From Nocardioides sp. YIM 152315 (GTDB taxonomy: Bacteria > Actinomycetota > Actinomycetes > Propionibacteriales > Nocardioidaceae), in NCBI RefSeq assembly GCF_029210375.1, contig NZ_JARGER010000018.1:1-64000 (forward strand): DNA of 64,000 bases, read 5' to 3'. Below the pieces are notes generated by a model. The model was given only the letters and a program-made list of their open reading frames with translations. It searched no databases and had not been told where the DNA came from. Position 1 is the first letter of the stretch. Every line of letters begins with the position of its first letter. A program made the translations under genes and the position numbers. Positions 1 to 8,177 of the stretch are shown here, piece after piece.

Positions 1-81
1 CGTGTCCCGGTCGGTGGTCATGACCGCCCGCGGACCCAGGACCAACGCTAAATGTCGGTGGTCCCTGTCACCGTCGTCCGC

Positions 82-285
82 ATGACCAGAATCGACTGCG
101 ACACCTGCGAGGTGCGGGGGCTGCACTGCCACGACTGCGTGGTCACCGTGCTGCTCGGCCCACCGCCGGAGCTGACCTTCGACGACGACGAGCGCCGGGC
201 GCTCGGCGTCCTCGCCGACAGCGGGCTGGTGCCCCCGCTGCGGCTCGTCCAGGCGGTCGACACGCCGCACGTCGAGTCGGCGTGA
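82..285 (+). CDS. Small cysteine-rich conserved hypothetical protein
   Basis: A 67-residue protein whose N-terminal third carries CDTC and CHDC pairs, a four-cysteine pattern that could hold a metal such as zinc. I do not recognise a named family with certainty; small proteins of this look occur in actinobacteria. The ATG at 82 places the start just before the Cys motif; an in-frame ATG at 52 would add ten residues of low-complexity valine-rich sequence. It lies upstream of the riboswitch-controlled NlpC/P60 gene, separated by its own promoter, so it is probably a separate transcription unit. No function is assigned. Confidence 0.6.
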   Translation: MTRIDCDTCEVRGLHCHDCVVTVLLGPPPELTFDDDERRALGVLADSGLVPPLRLVQAVDTPHVESA

Positions 286-414
286 CGACGCCCACGCGGT
301 GGGGAGGTTGTGGCTGGTGTGACTTCTGTTGCTCGTGAGACCGGTTGAGGCGTGAATTAGCGCCGAGGGCGCACAAACTCACTGCAAATTTCCGGCGCGT
401 TGCCGATGAAGGGT

Positions 415-443
415 TTGGCGACCACGGGGTTGATGGTTAATCT
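415..443 (+). promoter_or_regulatory. Predicted sigma-A-type promoter for the riboswitch and NlpC/P60 transcript
   Basis: TTGGCG (415-420) and TAATCT (438-443) are separated by 17 nt, which predicts transcription starting near 450, about 40 nt before the riboswitch core. The surrounding 340-450 stretch is visibly less GC-rich than its flanks, as expected of a promoter region. Assigned by motif only. Confidence 0.5.
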
Positions 444-490
444 CAGTCGCTCAGGTGGCCGAACGGGGATCATTCGGATCCGCGCGGCCG

Positions 491-684
491 CCGCGCTGAG
501 TCCGGGCAGCTCGATCCGTCGAGAGGCCCGGAGCCGGGGAACCAACGGTGCCGGGTCCGCCCGTCACCAGGGGTGAATCACCGGGAGGGCGACGGCACTC
601 GTGCCGGGACCGGACCGGTGTAGGGCAAATGTCGTGCCCGAATCCGTCAGCTCACCCGGTAGGCGTACGACGTGCCGAAGGAGA
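491..684 (+). promoter_or_regulatory. Cyclic di-AMP riboswitch (ydaO/yuaA type)
   Basis: The untranslated leader of the NlpC/P60 gene contains, in the right order, the conserved blocks of the ydaO class: CGCTGAGTCC with GGCAG near 494-508, GGGGAACCAA near 536-545, GGGGTGAATCA near 570-580, then GCCCGAATCCGTCAGCT (636-652), CACCCGGTAGGCG and the terminal GAAGGAGA (678-685). These are hallmark c-di-AMP contacts of the pseudo-two-fold fold. In actinobacteria this class is known to precede genes for cell-wall hydrolases and resuscitation-promoting factors, and ligand generally turns expression off. The ribosome binding site of the downstream gene lies in the last block, so control could be translational as well as transcriptional. 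Confidence 0.88.
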
Positions 685-694
685 CCGCTCGCTC

Positions 695-1678
695 GTGCAG
701 AAGAGCAGGAAGCGACTCGCCACCGTAGTGTCGGGTTGCGCCATGATCGCCTGTGTCGGACTCATGCCCTCGACGCCTGCGCAAGCCGAGCCGGACATCG
801 ACGACGTCCAGGACCGCGTCGACCGGCTCTACCACGAGGCCGAGCAGGCCCAGGAGCGCTACCACGACGCCCAGCTGGAGCTGAAGGACCTGGAGCGCGA
901 CCTGACGTCGCTGAAGGCCGACCAGAGCCGCCAGGACGAGGCGTTCGAGGACGTCCGCGAGCAGGTGCAGGACTCGATCGTGCGCCAGTACGAGGGCGAG
1001 AGCCTCTCGACGGTCGGCCAGGTCGTCGTCTCCGACGACCCGCAGTCGTTCCTCGCGCAGCTCTCGACCATGTCCGCCTTCAACGACCTCCAGTCGCAGC
1101 TGTTCGACAAGTACGCCACCGAGGCGGACGCGCTCGGCATCCGCCAGGAGGCGACCGAGCGGCGCGCCGCCGAGGTCGCCGACCTCGAGCAGCAGCTCGG
1201 CGAGGAGAAGGCGACCGTCGACAAGAAGCTCGACGAAGCAGAGGGGCTCCTCGACGAGCTCAAGGCCGAGGAGCGCGAGGACATCCTCTCCCGCGGTGTC
1301 GCCCGCGTCCCCTCCGACGTGCCTGCCTCCGGCCGCGCGGCCGCGGCGATCGCCTACGCGATGTCCCAGGTCGGCGATGCCTACGTGTACGGCGCCGCCG
1401 GTCCGAGCGCCTTCGACTGCTCCGGCCTCACCATGATGGCGTGGGGCCAGGCGGGCGTCGGGTTGCCGCACTCGTCGAGCGCCCAGTTCGGCTCCGGCCC
1501 GCACATCGCGATGAGCGACCTCCAGCCCGGCGACCTGGTCTTCTACTACAGCCCGATCAGCCACGTCGGCATGTACATCGGCAACGGGATGATCGTGCAC
1601 GCCGCCAATCCCGGCACCGGCGTCGTCGTCTCCTCGGTGTCCTCGATGCCGTACTCCGGCGCGGTGCGTCCCGGCTGA
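695..1678 (+). CDS. Secreted NlpC/P60 family peptidoglycan endopeptidase with coiled-coil N-terminus
   Basis: About 327 residues. The first ~31 residues form a signal peptide (KSRKR, a hydrophobic core, then AQA|EP). Residues ~35-205 are charged and heptad-like, a long coiled coil as in RipA- and PcsB-like hydrolases. Residues ~215-327 are an NlpC/P60 domain with catalytic Cys242 (FDCSGLT), His290 (SHVGMY) and His302. It should cleave stem-peptide bonds in peptidoglycan outside the membrane. The GTG at 695 is chosen because it gives a clean signal peptide and follows GAAGGAG; an upstream ATG would run through the riboswitch. Expression is predicted to be governed by c-di-AMP through the preceding riboswitch. 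Confidence 0.9.
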   Translation: MQKSRKRLATVVSGCAMIACVGLMPSTPAQAEPDIDDVQDRVDRLYHEAEQAQERYHDAQLELKDLERDLTSLKADQSRQDEAFEDVREQVQDSIVRQYEGESLSTVGQVVVSDDPQSFLAQLSTMSAFNDLQSQLFDKYATEADALGIRQEATERRAAEVADLEQQLGEEKATVDKKLDEAEGLLDELKAEEREDILSRGVARVPSDVPASGRAAAAIAYAMSQVGDAYVYGAAGPSAFDCSGLTMMAWGQAGVGLPHSSSAQFGSGPHIAMSDLQPGDLVFYYSPISHVGMYIGNGMIVHAANPGTGVVVSSVSSMPYSGAVRPG

Positions 1679-1735
1679 GCCACGCGTGAGCCACGTCCCG
1701 GCCGGCGCCTTGGCGGCTGCGGGCAGAATGCCCGG

Positions 1736-2995
1736 GTGAGCACCGCTCCGGACCAGCCTCGACGGGCCGGTCGCCCACGATGGTGGGTGGCCGGTCTCAT
1801 GCTGTGCGTGCTGGTCGCGGCCGCGCTCGTCGGCTGGTCCGCCACCCGCGACGACACCTACGTCGCGCCGACGCCCCGCGCCGCCCGTCCGAGCGTCGAG
1901 CCGGTCGAGGCGGGCACGACCCTGACGGCGTTCGAGCAGGCGGTGATCGGGCACGACTCCGACGCGGCCCGCGAGCTCGCGCCGGAGGGGGACGCCGCCG
2001 CCGCGGACCGGCTCGCCGCCCTGGTGACGAACGCCGAGGCGCTGCGGGTCACGGACTTCACGGTGCGCTACGTCGACGACGACGGCGCCCCGACCGGCGA
2101 GGGCGAGTGGACGGCCGCGGTCGACGTGACGTGGCGGTTCCGCGGGTTCGACCGGGTCTCGGCCCGTGCGGAGGTCTCCGCCCACCTGGTCGACGACGGG
2201 GACCGCGTCGCGCTGACCGGCTTCGGCGGCGTGCGACGCGTCTCGCCGGTCTGGCTCTCGGGGCCGGTCGACGTGCGACGTACGCCGGCGACCCTCGTGC
2301 TCGTCGCCGAGGGGGCCGGAGACGCCGACCGCTACGCGGCCCGCGCCGAGGCCGCCGTGCCGGCGGTCCGGCGGGTGCTGCCCGACTGGCGCCGCGGACT
2401 CGTGGTCGAGGTGCCGGGCTCCGCGCAGGCGCTGGAGCAGGCGCTGCGCGCGACGGCAGGGGACTACGACCAGATCGCCGCGGTCACGACCGCGGCCGAC
2501 GGCTCCGCCGCGCCGCAGTCGGCGGTGCACGTCTTCGCGAACCCCGACGTCTTCGGCGGGCTCCGCCCCACGGGCGCGCAGGTCGTGATGAGTCACGAGG
2601 CCACCCACGTGGCGACCGGCGCGTGGGACAGCCGGGCGCCGCTGTGGCTGCTCGAGGGGTTCGCCGACTACGTCGCGCTGCGCGACGTCGACCTGCCGGT
2701 CGAGCGGTCGGCGGCCCAGATCATCGCGGCCGTACGCCGCTCCGGCCCACCGCGCACACTTCCCGACGCGGCGGCGTTCGGCGCACGCACGCCCCGCCTC
2801 GGCGCGACGTACGAGAGCGCCTGGCTGGCCTGCCGGCTGGTCGCCGAGGAGGCGGGCGAGGACGCCCTCGTCGCCTTCTACCGCGCCGTCGACCGTGGCC
2901 GGAGCGTCGGCTCGGCGCTCGTCGCGGCCAGCGGGCTCACGGTCGCGCAGCTGACCGGTGAGTGGCGCGACTACCTCGTCGGGCTGGCCGCATGA
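1736..2995 (+). CDS. Membrane-anchored zinc metallopeptidase-like protein (HEATH motif)
   Basis: A 419-residue protein with a short basic N-terminus and one transmembrane segment (residues ~17-36), followed by an extracytoplasmic region. Residues 287-291 read HEATH, a HExxH zinc motif, and a glutamate at 307 in LLEGFADY could be the third ligand, resembling the MA-like gluzincins. Residues ~60-180 look like an NTF2/SnoaL-like module, but that is a weak impression. It starts at GTG 1736, right after a small hairpin (1720-1734), and its TGA overlaps the ATG of the next metallopeptidase, so the two are translationally coupled. The substrate is unknown. Confidence 0.75.
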   Translation: MSTAPDQPRRAGRPRWWVAGLMLCVLVAAALVGWSATRDDTYVAPTPRAARPSVEPVEAGTTLTAFEQAVIGHDSDAARELAPEGDAAAADRLAALVTNAEALRVTDFTVRYVDDDGAPTGEGEWTAAVDVTWRFRGFDRVSARAEVSAHLVDDGDRVALTGFGGVRRVSPVWLSGPVDVRRTPATLVLVAEGAGDADRYAARAEAAVPAVRRVLPDWRRGLVVEVPGSAQALEQALRATAGDYDQIAAVTTAADGSAAPQSAVHVFANPDVFGGLRPTGAQVVMSHEATHVATGAWDSRAPLWLLEGFADYVALRDVDLPVERSAAQIIAAVRRSGPPRTLPDAAAFGARTPRLGATYESAWLACRLVAEEAGEDALVAFYRAVDRGRSVGSALVAASGLTVAQLTGEWRDYLVGLAA

Positions 2996-4233
2996 ACCCT
3001 CCCGACCGTCGGGTGGCGGTGGCCGTCACGCTGGTCGGCGGCATGGCCTTCGTGGTGATCGCCGCCCTGCTGGTGCCGTGGCACCCGGTGCCCGGCGGGA
3101 CACCGGACCCGGAAGCGGCGGCGTCGGTCTTCAGCCCGGAGCAGATCGCGCGGGGGGAGGACTACACGCGCTGGTCGCGCGTGCTGAGCTGGAGCTCCCT
3201 CGCGGTGTCCCTCGCCGTCGCCTGCGTGCTCGGCTTCAGCACCTGGGGTCGCCGGCTCGTCGACCGGCTCCCGGGCTGGTGGTGGGTGCGCGTGGTCCTG
3301 GCCGTCGTGGTGGTGCTCGTGATCGGGCGGGTGTGCACGCTGCCGTTCTCGGTGATGGTGCGGCAGCGGGCGCTCGACCACGGGCTGAGCAACCAGCCCT
3401 GGAGCGGGTTCGCCGCCGATGTGCTGCGCAGCGAGGCCGTGCAGGTGGTCGCGATGTCGCTGCTGCTGCTCGTGCTCGTCGGGTGCGCGCGCCGGTGGTC
3501 GCGCGCGTGGCCGGCCGTCGCCGGGGGACTGCTCGGGGCGCTGGTGCTGCTCGGGTCGTTCGCCTACCCGGTGCTGGTCGAGCCGCTCTTCAACGACTTC
3601 CGGTCGCTCGAGGACGGTCCGCTGCGCTCCGAGGTCCTGGCGCTCGCCGACCAGGAGGGCGTGCCCGTCGACGACGTGCTCGTGGCCGACGCGTCGCGGC
3701 GTACGACGACGCTGAACGCCTACGTCTCCGGCTTCGGCAGCACCCGGCGGGTCGTGCTCTACGACAACCTCGTCGACGACGTGCCGCAGCGCGAGGTGCT
3801 GTCGGTCGTCGCCCACGAGCTCGCGCACGCCAAGCACGACGACGTGCTGACCGGGTCGCTCCTCGGCGCCGCCGGGGCGGTGGCCGGGGTCGGCCTCCTG
3901 GCGCTCGTGACGGGCTCGCTGGCCCGGCGCGGCAGGCCGGCCCTGCGGGAGCCGGCTTCCGTGCCGATGGTGCTCGCGCTCTTCGCGATCGGCACGCTGC
4001 TGGCGTCGCCCGTGCAGAACACGATCAGCCGGCACATCGAGACCCGCGCGGACGTCGACGCGCTCGAGGTCACCCGCGACCCCGAGGCCTTCGAGGCGGT
4101 CCAGCGCCAGCTCGCGCTGCGCTCGCTGGCCGATCCGACGCCGCCGCGGGTGTCGCAGTTCTGGTTCGGGTCGCACCCCACGGGGCTGACCCGGATCGCC
4201 ATCGCCCGGCAGCTCGACGACCGCGGCCGGTGA
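2992..4233 (+). CDS. M48 family (Ste24-like) integral membrane metallopeptidase
   Basis: A 413-residue polytopic membrane protein. Hydrophobic segments lie near residues 8-27, 60-80, 100-118, 145-165 and 180-195, with two more after the active site. The zinc motif HELAH is at 275-279 and the third ligand is Glu350 (HIETRADVDAL), the layout of CAAX protease 1/HtpX peptidases. In bacteria these are membrane quality-control proteases; prenyl processing is not implied. ATG 2992 overlaps the preceding stop as ATGA. It is convergent with the acyl-CoA synthetase, with almost no gap. Confidence 0.88.
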   Translation: MNPPDRRVAVAVTLVGGMAFVVIAALLVPWHPVPGGTPDPEAAASVFSPEQIARGEDYTRWSRVLSWSSLAVSLAVACVLGFSTWGRRLVDRLPGWWWVRVVLAVVVVLVIGRVCTLPFSVMVRQRALDHGLSNQPWSGFAADVLRSEAVQVVAMSLLLLVLVGCARRWSRAWPAVAGGLLGALVLLGSFAYPVLVEPLFNDFRSLEDGPLRSEVLALADQEGVPVDDVLVADASRRTTTLNAYVSGFGSTRRVVLYDNLVDDVPQREVLSVVAHELAHAKHDDVLTGSLLGAAGAVAGVGLLALVTGSLARRGRPALREPASVPMVLALFAIGTLLASPVQNTISRHIETRADVDALEVTRDPEAFEAVQRQLALRSLADPTPPRVSQFWFGSHPTGLTRIAIARQLDDRGR

Positions 4234-4234
4234 G

Positions 4235-6034
4235 TCAGCCGATGTAGAGCGCGGCGACGTCGTCCTTGAACTCGCGCATCACCACGTTGCGCTTGAGCTT
4301 GAGGCTCGGCGTCAGCTGGCCGCCCTCCTCGGTCCACTCGTCCGGGAGGATCGTGAACTTGCGGATCGACTCGGCCTTCGAGACGGCCTTGTTGGCCTCC
4401 TCGACCGCGGCCTCGATCTCGCCGCGCAGGTCGGGGTCGTCGACGAGATCGCCGATGCTGGTGCCCTTGCCGTGCTGCTCGGCCCACAGCGGGAGCGACT
4501 CGCGGTCGAGGGTGACCAGGGCGCCGATGAACGGCTGGCCGTCGCCCACGACCATGCACTGGTCGACGAGCAGGTGTGCGCGCAGGCGGTCCTCCAGCAC
4601 GGCGGGGGCGACGTTCTTGCCGCCCGCGGTCACCAGGATCTCCTTCTTGCGGCCCGTGATCCGCACGAAGCCCTCGTCGTCGACCTCGCCGAGGTCGCCG
4701 GTGTGGAACCAGCCGTCGGACTCGAGCACCTCGGCCGTGGCCTCGTCGTTGCGCCAGTAGCCGGCCATCACCTGGCCGCCGCGGAAGAGCAGCTCCCCGT
4801 CGTCGGCGACCCGCACGGCGGTGCCGGGCAGCGGCTGGCCGACGGTGCCGATCTTCGTGGCGTCGGGGCGGTTGGCCGTCAGCGCCGCGGTCGTCTCGGT
4901 GAGGCCGTAGCCCTCCAGCACGACGAGGCCGATGCCGCGGTAGAAGTGACCGAGCCGCTCACCCAGCGGGGCGCCGCCGGACACGGCGTACAGGCACTGG
5001 CCGCCGAGCGCCGTGCGCAGCTTGCCGTAGACGAGCCGGTCGAAGACCGCGTGCTTGGCGCGCACGGCGAGCGGGACCTTCCCGCGCTCGAGGCCGCGGG
5101 AGTAGGCGATCGCGGCCTCGGCGGCCGCGTCGAAGATCTTGCCGCGCCCGTCGGCGGTCGCGCGCTGCGAGGCGGTGTTGAAGACCTTCTCGAAGACCCG
5201 TGGGACGGCGAGGATGAACGTCGGACGGAAGTCCGCCAGGTCGGGCAGCAGCTGCTTGATGTCGGCGGTGTGGCCCATCCGGGTGCGCGACTTCACGCAG
5301 CCGATCTGGATGATCCGGGCGAAGACGTGGGCCAGCGGCAGGAAGAGCAGCGTCGAGCCGTCGTCGTCGTGGAAGAGCCGCTCGAGCTCGTCGACGGCGA
5401 CGCCCAGCTCGAACATGAAGTTGCCGTGGGTGAGCATGCAGCCCTTGGGCCGACCGGTCGTGCCGGAGGTGTAGATCAGCGTCGCGAGGTCGAGGGGCGT
5501 CGCCGTCGTACGCCGCTTCTCGAGCTCGTCGTCGGAGATGTCCCCTCCGAGCCGGCCGAGCGTGTCGATCGCGTTGTCCGTGATCGACCAGACGTGGTTG
5601 AGCTCGTCGAGCTCTGCGCGCGACTCGGCGACCCGGGCGAGGTGGTCGGGGGTCTCGGCGACCACCGCCCGTGCCCCGGAGTCGGCGAGGATCCAGCGGA
5701 TCTGCTCGGCCGAGGAGGTCTCGTAGATCGGCACGGTCACCGCGCCGGCGAACCAGATCGCGTAGTCGAGGAGCGTCCACTCGTAGCGCGTCTTGGAGAT
5801 CAGCGCGACGCGGTCGCCGACCTCGATGCCGGCGGCGACCAGGCCCTTGGCGACGGCCGTGACCTCGGCGAGGAACTCGGCGGCCGTCACGTCGACCCAC
5901 GCGCTGTCGGGGCCGCCGGAACGGCGGCTGAACATGACCGTCGACGCGGCCTCGCGCGCGTTGGTCACGACGTCGTCGGTGAGGTTCCCGGTGGCCGGGA
6001 TCTCGGTCGTCAGCGGGGTCGAGAACTCACGCAC
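4235..6034 (-). CDS. AMP-dependent long-chain fatty-acid-CoA synthetase (FadD15-like)
   Basis: A 599-residue ANL-superfamily enzyme that activates a fatty acid through an acyl-adenylate to the CoA thioester. The phosphate-binding loop YTSGTTGRPKG is at 188-198, followed by GYGLTE (~380), the HTGDLG hinge region and a C-terminal lysine region GGKNVAPAVLED. Length and motif set match the FadD15/long-chain AMP-forming group. The GTG start at 6034 is preceded on its strand by TAACCT and 6 nt, a leaderless-promoter arrangement. It is divergent from the SRPBCC/ArsA pair. Chain-length specificity cannot be read from the sequence. Confidence 0.9.
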   Translation of the reverse strand: MREFSTPLTTEIPATGNLTDDVVTNAREAASTVMFSRRSGGPDSAWVDVTAAEFLAEVTAVAKGLVAAGIEVGDRVALISKTRYEWTLLDYAIWFAGAVTVPIYETSSAEQIRWILADSGARAVVAETPDHLARVAESRAELDELNHVWSITDNAIDTLGRLGGDISDDELEKRRTTATPLDLATLIYTSGTTGRPKGCMLTHGNFMFELGVAVDELERLFHDDDGSTLLFLPLAHVFARIIQIGCVKSRTRMGHTADIKQLLPDLADFRPTFILAVPRVFEKVFNTASQRATADGRGKIFDAAAEAAIAYSRGLERGKVPLAVRAKHAVFDRLVYGKLRTALGGQCLYAVSGGAPLGERLGHFYRGIGLVVLEGYGLTETTAALTANRPDATKIGTVGQPLPGTAVRVADDGELLFRGGQVMAGYWRNDEATAEVLESDGWFHTGDLGEVDDEGFVRITGRKKEILVTAGGKNVAPAVLEDRLRAHLLVDQCMVVGDGQPFIGALVTLDRESLPLWAEQHGKGTSIGDLVDDPDLRGEIEAAVEEANKAVSKAESIRKFTILPDEWTEEGGQLTPSLKLKRNVVMREFKDDVAALYIG

Positions 6035-6137
6035 CGGCTGAGGTTACCGCGTGCGATGGACCCCGGCCCATCCGGTACGCTCACAGCCCCAGCCGAGACC
6101 AGGCAGTCGTGACCAGACCGTGGAGCAAGGGGGCCCG

Positions 6138-6575
6138 ATGGCCGAGCAGACCACCTCGTCGATCGTCATCGACGCCCCTCCCGCCGAGGTCATGAACGTG
6201 ATCGGCGACTTCGCGGCCTACCCCGAGTGGGCCAAGGGCGTCACGACGGCCGACGTGGTCGAGGCCGGCCCGGACGGCTGGGCGGAGCGGGTGTTCTTCG
6301 TGCTCGACGTCAGCCCGATCAAGGACGAGTACACGCTCGCCTACGAGTGGGACGGCTACGACGAGGTCACCTGGACGCTGGTCGAGGGGAAGATGCTGCG
6401 CGCGCTCGACGGCGCCTACACGCTGACCGACCGCGGCGACGGCACCACCGAGGTGACCTACCGCCTCGCGCTCGACGTCTCGATCCCGCTGATCGGCATG
6501 CTCAAGCGCAAGGGCGAGAAGATCCTGATCGACACCGCACTCAAGGGCCTCAAGAAGCGCGTGGAGTCGCTCTGA
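6138..6575 (+). CDS. SRPBCC (START-like) polyketide cyclase/dehydrase family protein
   Basis: A 145-residue helix-grip protein beginning TTSSIVIDAPPAEVMNVIGDF, the usual first strand and helix of the SRPBCC fold, which encloses a hydrophobic ligand pocket. ATG 6138 follows AAGGGGG, a good ribosome binding site; the longer reading from 6051 adds an unlikely N-terminus. The stop overlaps the predicted start of the ArsA-like ATPase, so the two proteins are probably made together. The ligand is unknown; the neighbouring acyl-CoA synthetase makes a lipid role plausible but unproven. Confidence 0.85.
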   Translation: MAEQTTSSIVIDAPPAEVMNVIGDFAAYPEWAKGVTTADVVEAGPDGWAERVFFVLDVSPIKDEYTLAYEWDGYDEVTWTLVEGKMLRALDGAYTLTDRGDGTTEVTYRLALDVSIPLIGMLKRKGEKILIDTALKGLKKRVESL

Positions 6576-7765
6576 GAATCCTCCTCTTCACCGGCAAGGG
6601 AGGGGTCGGCAAGTCGACGATCGCCGCCGGGACCGCGGCCCTCGCCGCGGCCACCGGTCTGCGCACGCTCGTGCTCTCGACCGACGCGGCGCACTCGCTC
6701 GCCGACGCCTACGGCTGCCCGCCGGGCACGATCGGCGCCGAGCCCTCCGAGGTCGCGTCCGGTCTCTTCGTCCAGCAGGTCGACGCCCAGCTGCGCTTCG
6801 AGCAGTCGTGGGCCGACATCCAGCGCTACCTGCTCTCCGTGCTCGACGCGGCCGACGTCGACCCCGTGGCCGCGGAGGAGCTCACGGTGATCCCGGGCGC
6901 CGAGGAGGTCCTCGCGCTGCTGGAGCTGCGGCTCCAGGCACTCTCGGGGGCCTGGGACGTGATCGTCGTCGACTGCGCGCCGACGGCGGAGACGCTGCGC
7001 CTGCTCGCGCTCCCGGAGGCGCTGGGCTGGTACATGCAGCGCGTGCTCCCGGTCGAGCGGCGCGTGGTCAAGGCGCTGCGCCCCCTGCTGAGTCGCGCCG
7101 CCGGCGTACCGATGCCGGGGGACACGGTCTTCGACGCGCTCGAGCGGGTGCACGCCGAGCTGGAGGAGGTCCGCGCGCTGCTCAGCGGCCCCGACGCCAG
7201 CGTGCGGATCGTGCTGACGCCGGAGAACGTCGTGCTCGCCGAGGCGCGGCGCTCCTACACGACGCTGTCGCTCTTCGGCTACCGCGTGGACGGCGTGGTC
7301 GCCAACCGGGTGTTCCCGGCCGACGGCGCGGACGACTGGCGCGCGGGCTGGGTCGTCGCGCAGGACGAGGTGCTGAGGCGGGTCGCGGAGTCGTTCGCGG
7401 GGCTGCCGGTGTGGCGGTCGGCCTACCGGCCGGGCGAACCCGTCGGCGTCGAGGAGCTCGCGACGCTGGCCGCGACGGCGTACGGCGACGACGACCCGCT
7501 CGCGACCGTGACGGGTGAGGGTCCGTTCCGCGTGACGCGGCGGGGCGGCGGGGCGGTGCTGCGCCTCGCGCTGCCGCTCGTCTCGCGCACCGACGTCCAT
7601 CTGGCGCGCAATGGCGACGATCTCGTCGTGACCGTGGGATCGTATCGTCGGCTGCTCACGCTCCCATCCGGGTTGGCGCGCCACCGCGTCGTCGGTGCCC
7701 GGGTGGAGCAGGGGGAACTGCAGGTGCGGTTCGTCGAGGACCCCGTGGACGAGGCTGGGAGGTGA
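6572..7765 (+). CDS. ArsA-like P-loop ATPase, probable CTG start
   Basis: About 397 residues of the ArsA/Get3 family. The deviant Walker A, FTGKGGVGKST, is almost at the N-terminus, followed by STDAAHSL and DCAPTAETLRLL; the last third carries a small beta-rich domain after a PYR-like linker. There is no arsB or arsR nearby, so arsenite export is unlikely. No ATG, GTG or TTG lies between the region overlapping the upstream gene and the P-loop. The only sensible initiator is CTG 6572-6574, which overlaps the SRPBCC stop as CTGA and follows GGAG (6563-6566) by 5 nt. A sequence error or fusion to an out-of-frame upstream ATG is less likely. Confidence 0.85.
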   Translation: MRILLFTGKGGVGKSTIAAGTAALAAATGLRTLVLSTDAAHSLADAYGCPPGTIGAEPSEVASGLFVQQVDAQLRFEQSWADIQRYLLSVLDAADVDPVAAEELTVIPGAEEVLALLELRLQALSGAWDVIVVDCAPTAETLRLLALPEALGWYMQRVLPVERRVVKALRPLLSRAAGVPMPGDTVFDALERVHAELEEVRALLSGPDASVRIVLTPENVVLAEARRSYTTLSLFGYRVDGVVANRVFPADGADDWRAGWVVAQDEVLRRVAESFAGLPVWRSAYRPGEPVGVEELATLAATAYGDDDPLATVTGEGPFRVTRRGGGAVLRLALPLVSRTDVHLARNGDDLVVTVGSYRRLLTLPSGLARHRVVGARVEQGELQVRFVEDPVDEAGR

Positions 7766-7766
7766 C

Positions 7767-8177
7767 GTGAGCGGGGACCGGAACGACCCTGATGTCGGCC
7801 CTGATGTCGGCCCTGAAGTCGGCCCTGAAGTCGGCACCGTGGCGGAGGAGGCTGCGAAGCTCCTCGGCGCCCTGTCGGGCTGGGCGAAGGACGCGACCCA
7901 CGATCTGGAGGGGCACCTGGCGACGGGTGCGCCCGAGTGCACCTACTGCCCGATCTGCCGCACGGTGCACGCCGCACGGTCCCTGAGCCCGGAGGTGACC
8001 GAGCAGCTGGCGACCGCCGCGACGTCGGCGCTCCAGGCACTCGCCGGGCTGCTGAGCGCGGCCGGCCGCGCCTCCCCGTCACGTGACGGGGAGGGCGGGG
8101 TCGAGCACATCGACCTCGACGAGGGTGCCGAGGACTGGCCCGACGACCACACCGATCCCGAGGAGGGAGACCGATGA
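7767..8177 (+). CDS. Conserved hypothetical protein with CxxCxxC motif
   Basis: A 136-residue protein. Residues ~8-23 are a repeated DVGP/EVGP stretch encoded by four 12-bp tandem units. Next comes an amphipathic helix (AKLLGALSGWAKDATHDL), then CTYCPICRTVHAAR, a compact cysteine cluster that may bind a metal, a second helix and an acidic tail. The GTG at 7767 follows GGGAGGTGA. The stop overlaps the ATG of the glucokinase-like gene. Small proteins of this type accompany ROK glucokinases in other actinobacteria as far as I recall. Function unknown. Confidence 0.75.
   Translation: MSGDRNDPDVGPDVGPEVGPEVGTVAEEAAKLLGALSGWAKDATHDLEGHLATGAPECTYCPICRTVHAARSLSPEVTEQLATAATSALQALAGLLSAAGRASPSRDGEGGVEHIDLDEGAEDWPDDHTDPEEGDR
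7788..7835 (+). repeat. Four 12-bp in-frame tandem repeats
   Basis: Units 1 and 2 read CCTGATGTCGGC and units 3 and 4 read CCTGAAGTCGGC, giving PDVG PDVG PEVG PEVG. The period is a multiple of three, so copy-number change would alter the protein tail length without frameshift. Confidence 0.9.

Noticed and set aside
1..51. Possible start of a leftward gene at the left edge
   Set aside because: Only about seven codons would be visible; no support is possible.
1720..1734. Six-bp hairpin just before the metallopeptidase start
   Set aside because: Short stem in GC-rich DNA; may be chance, no evidence for a role.
647..2608. Long minus-strand open frame across the NlpC/P60 and metallopeptidase genes
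   Set aside because: Arg/Gly/Val-rich shadow of two well-supported genes on the plus strand; no domain.
4472..6112. Long plus-strand open frame opposite the acyl-CoA synthetase
   Set aside because: Complementary shadow of a gene with complete ANL motifs.
6572..7765. Arsenic export operon based on the ArsA-like ATPase and the ArsC-like gene at 37087
   Set aside because: The two are 30 kb apart, without arsB, acr3 or arsR; both have non-arsenic relatives.
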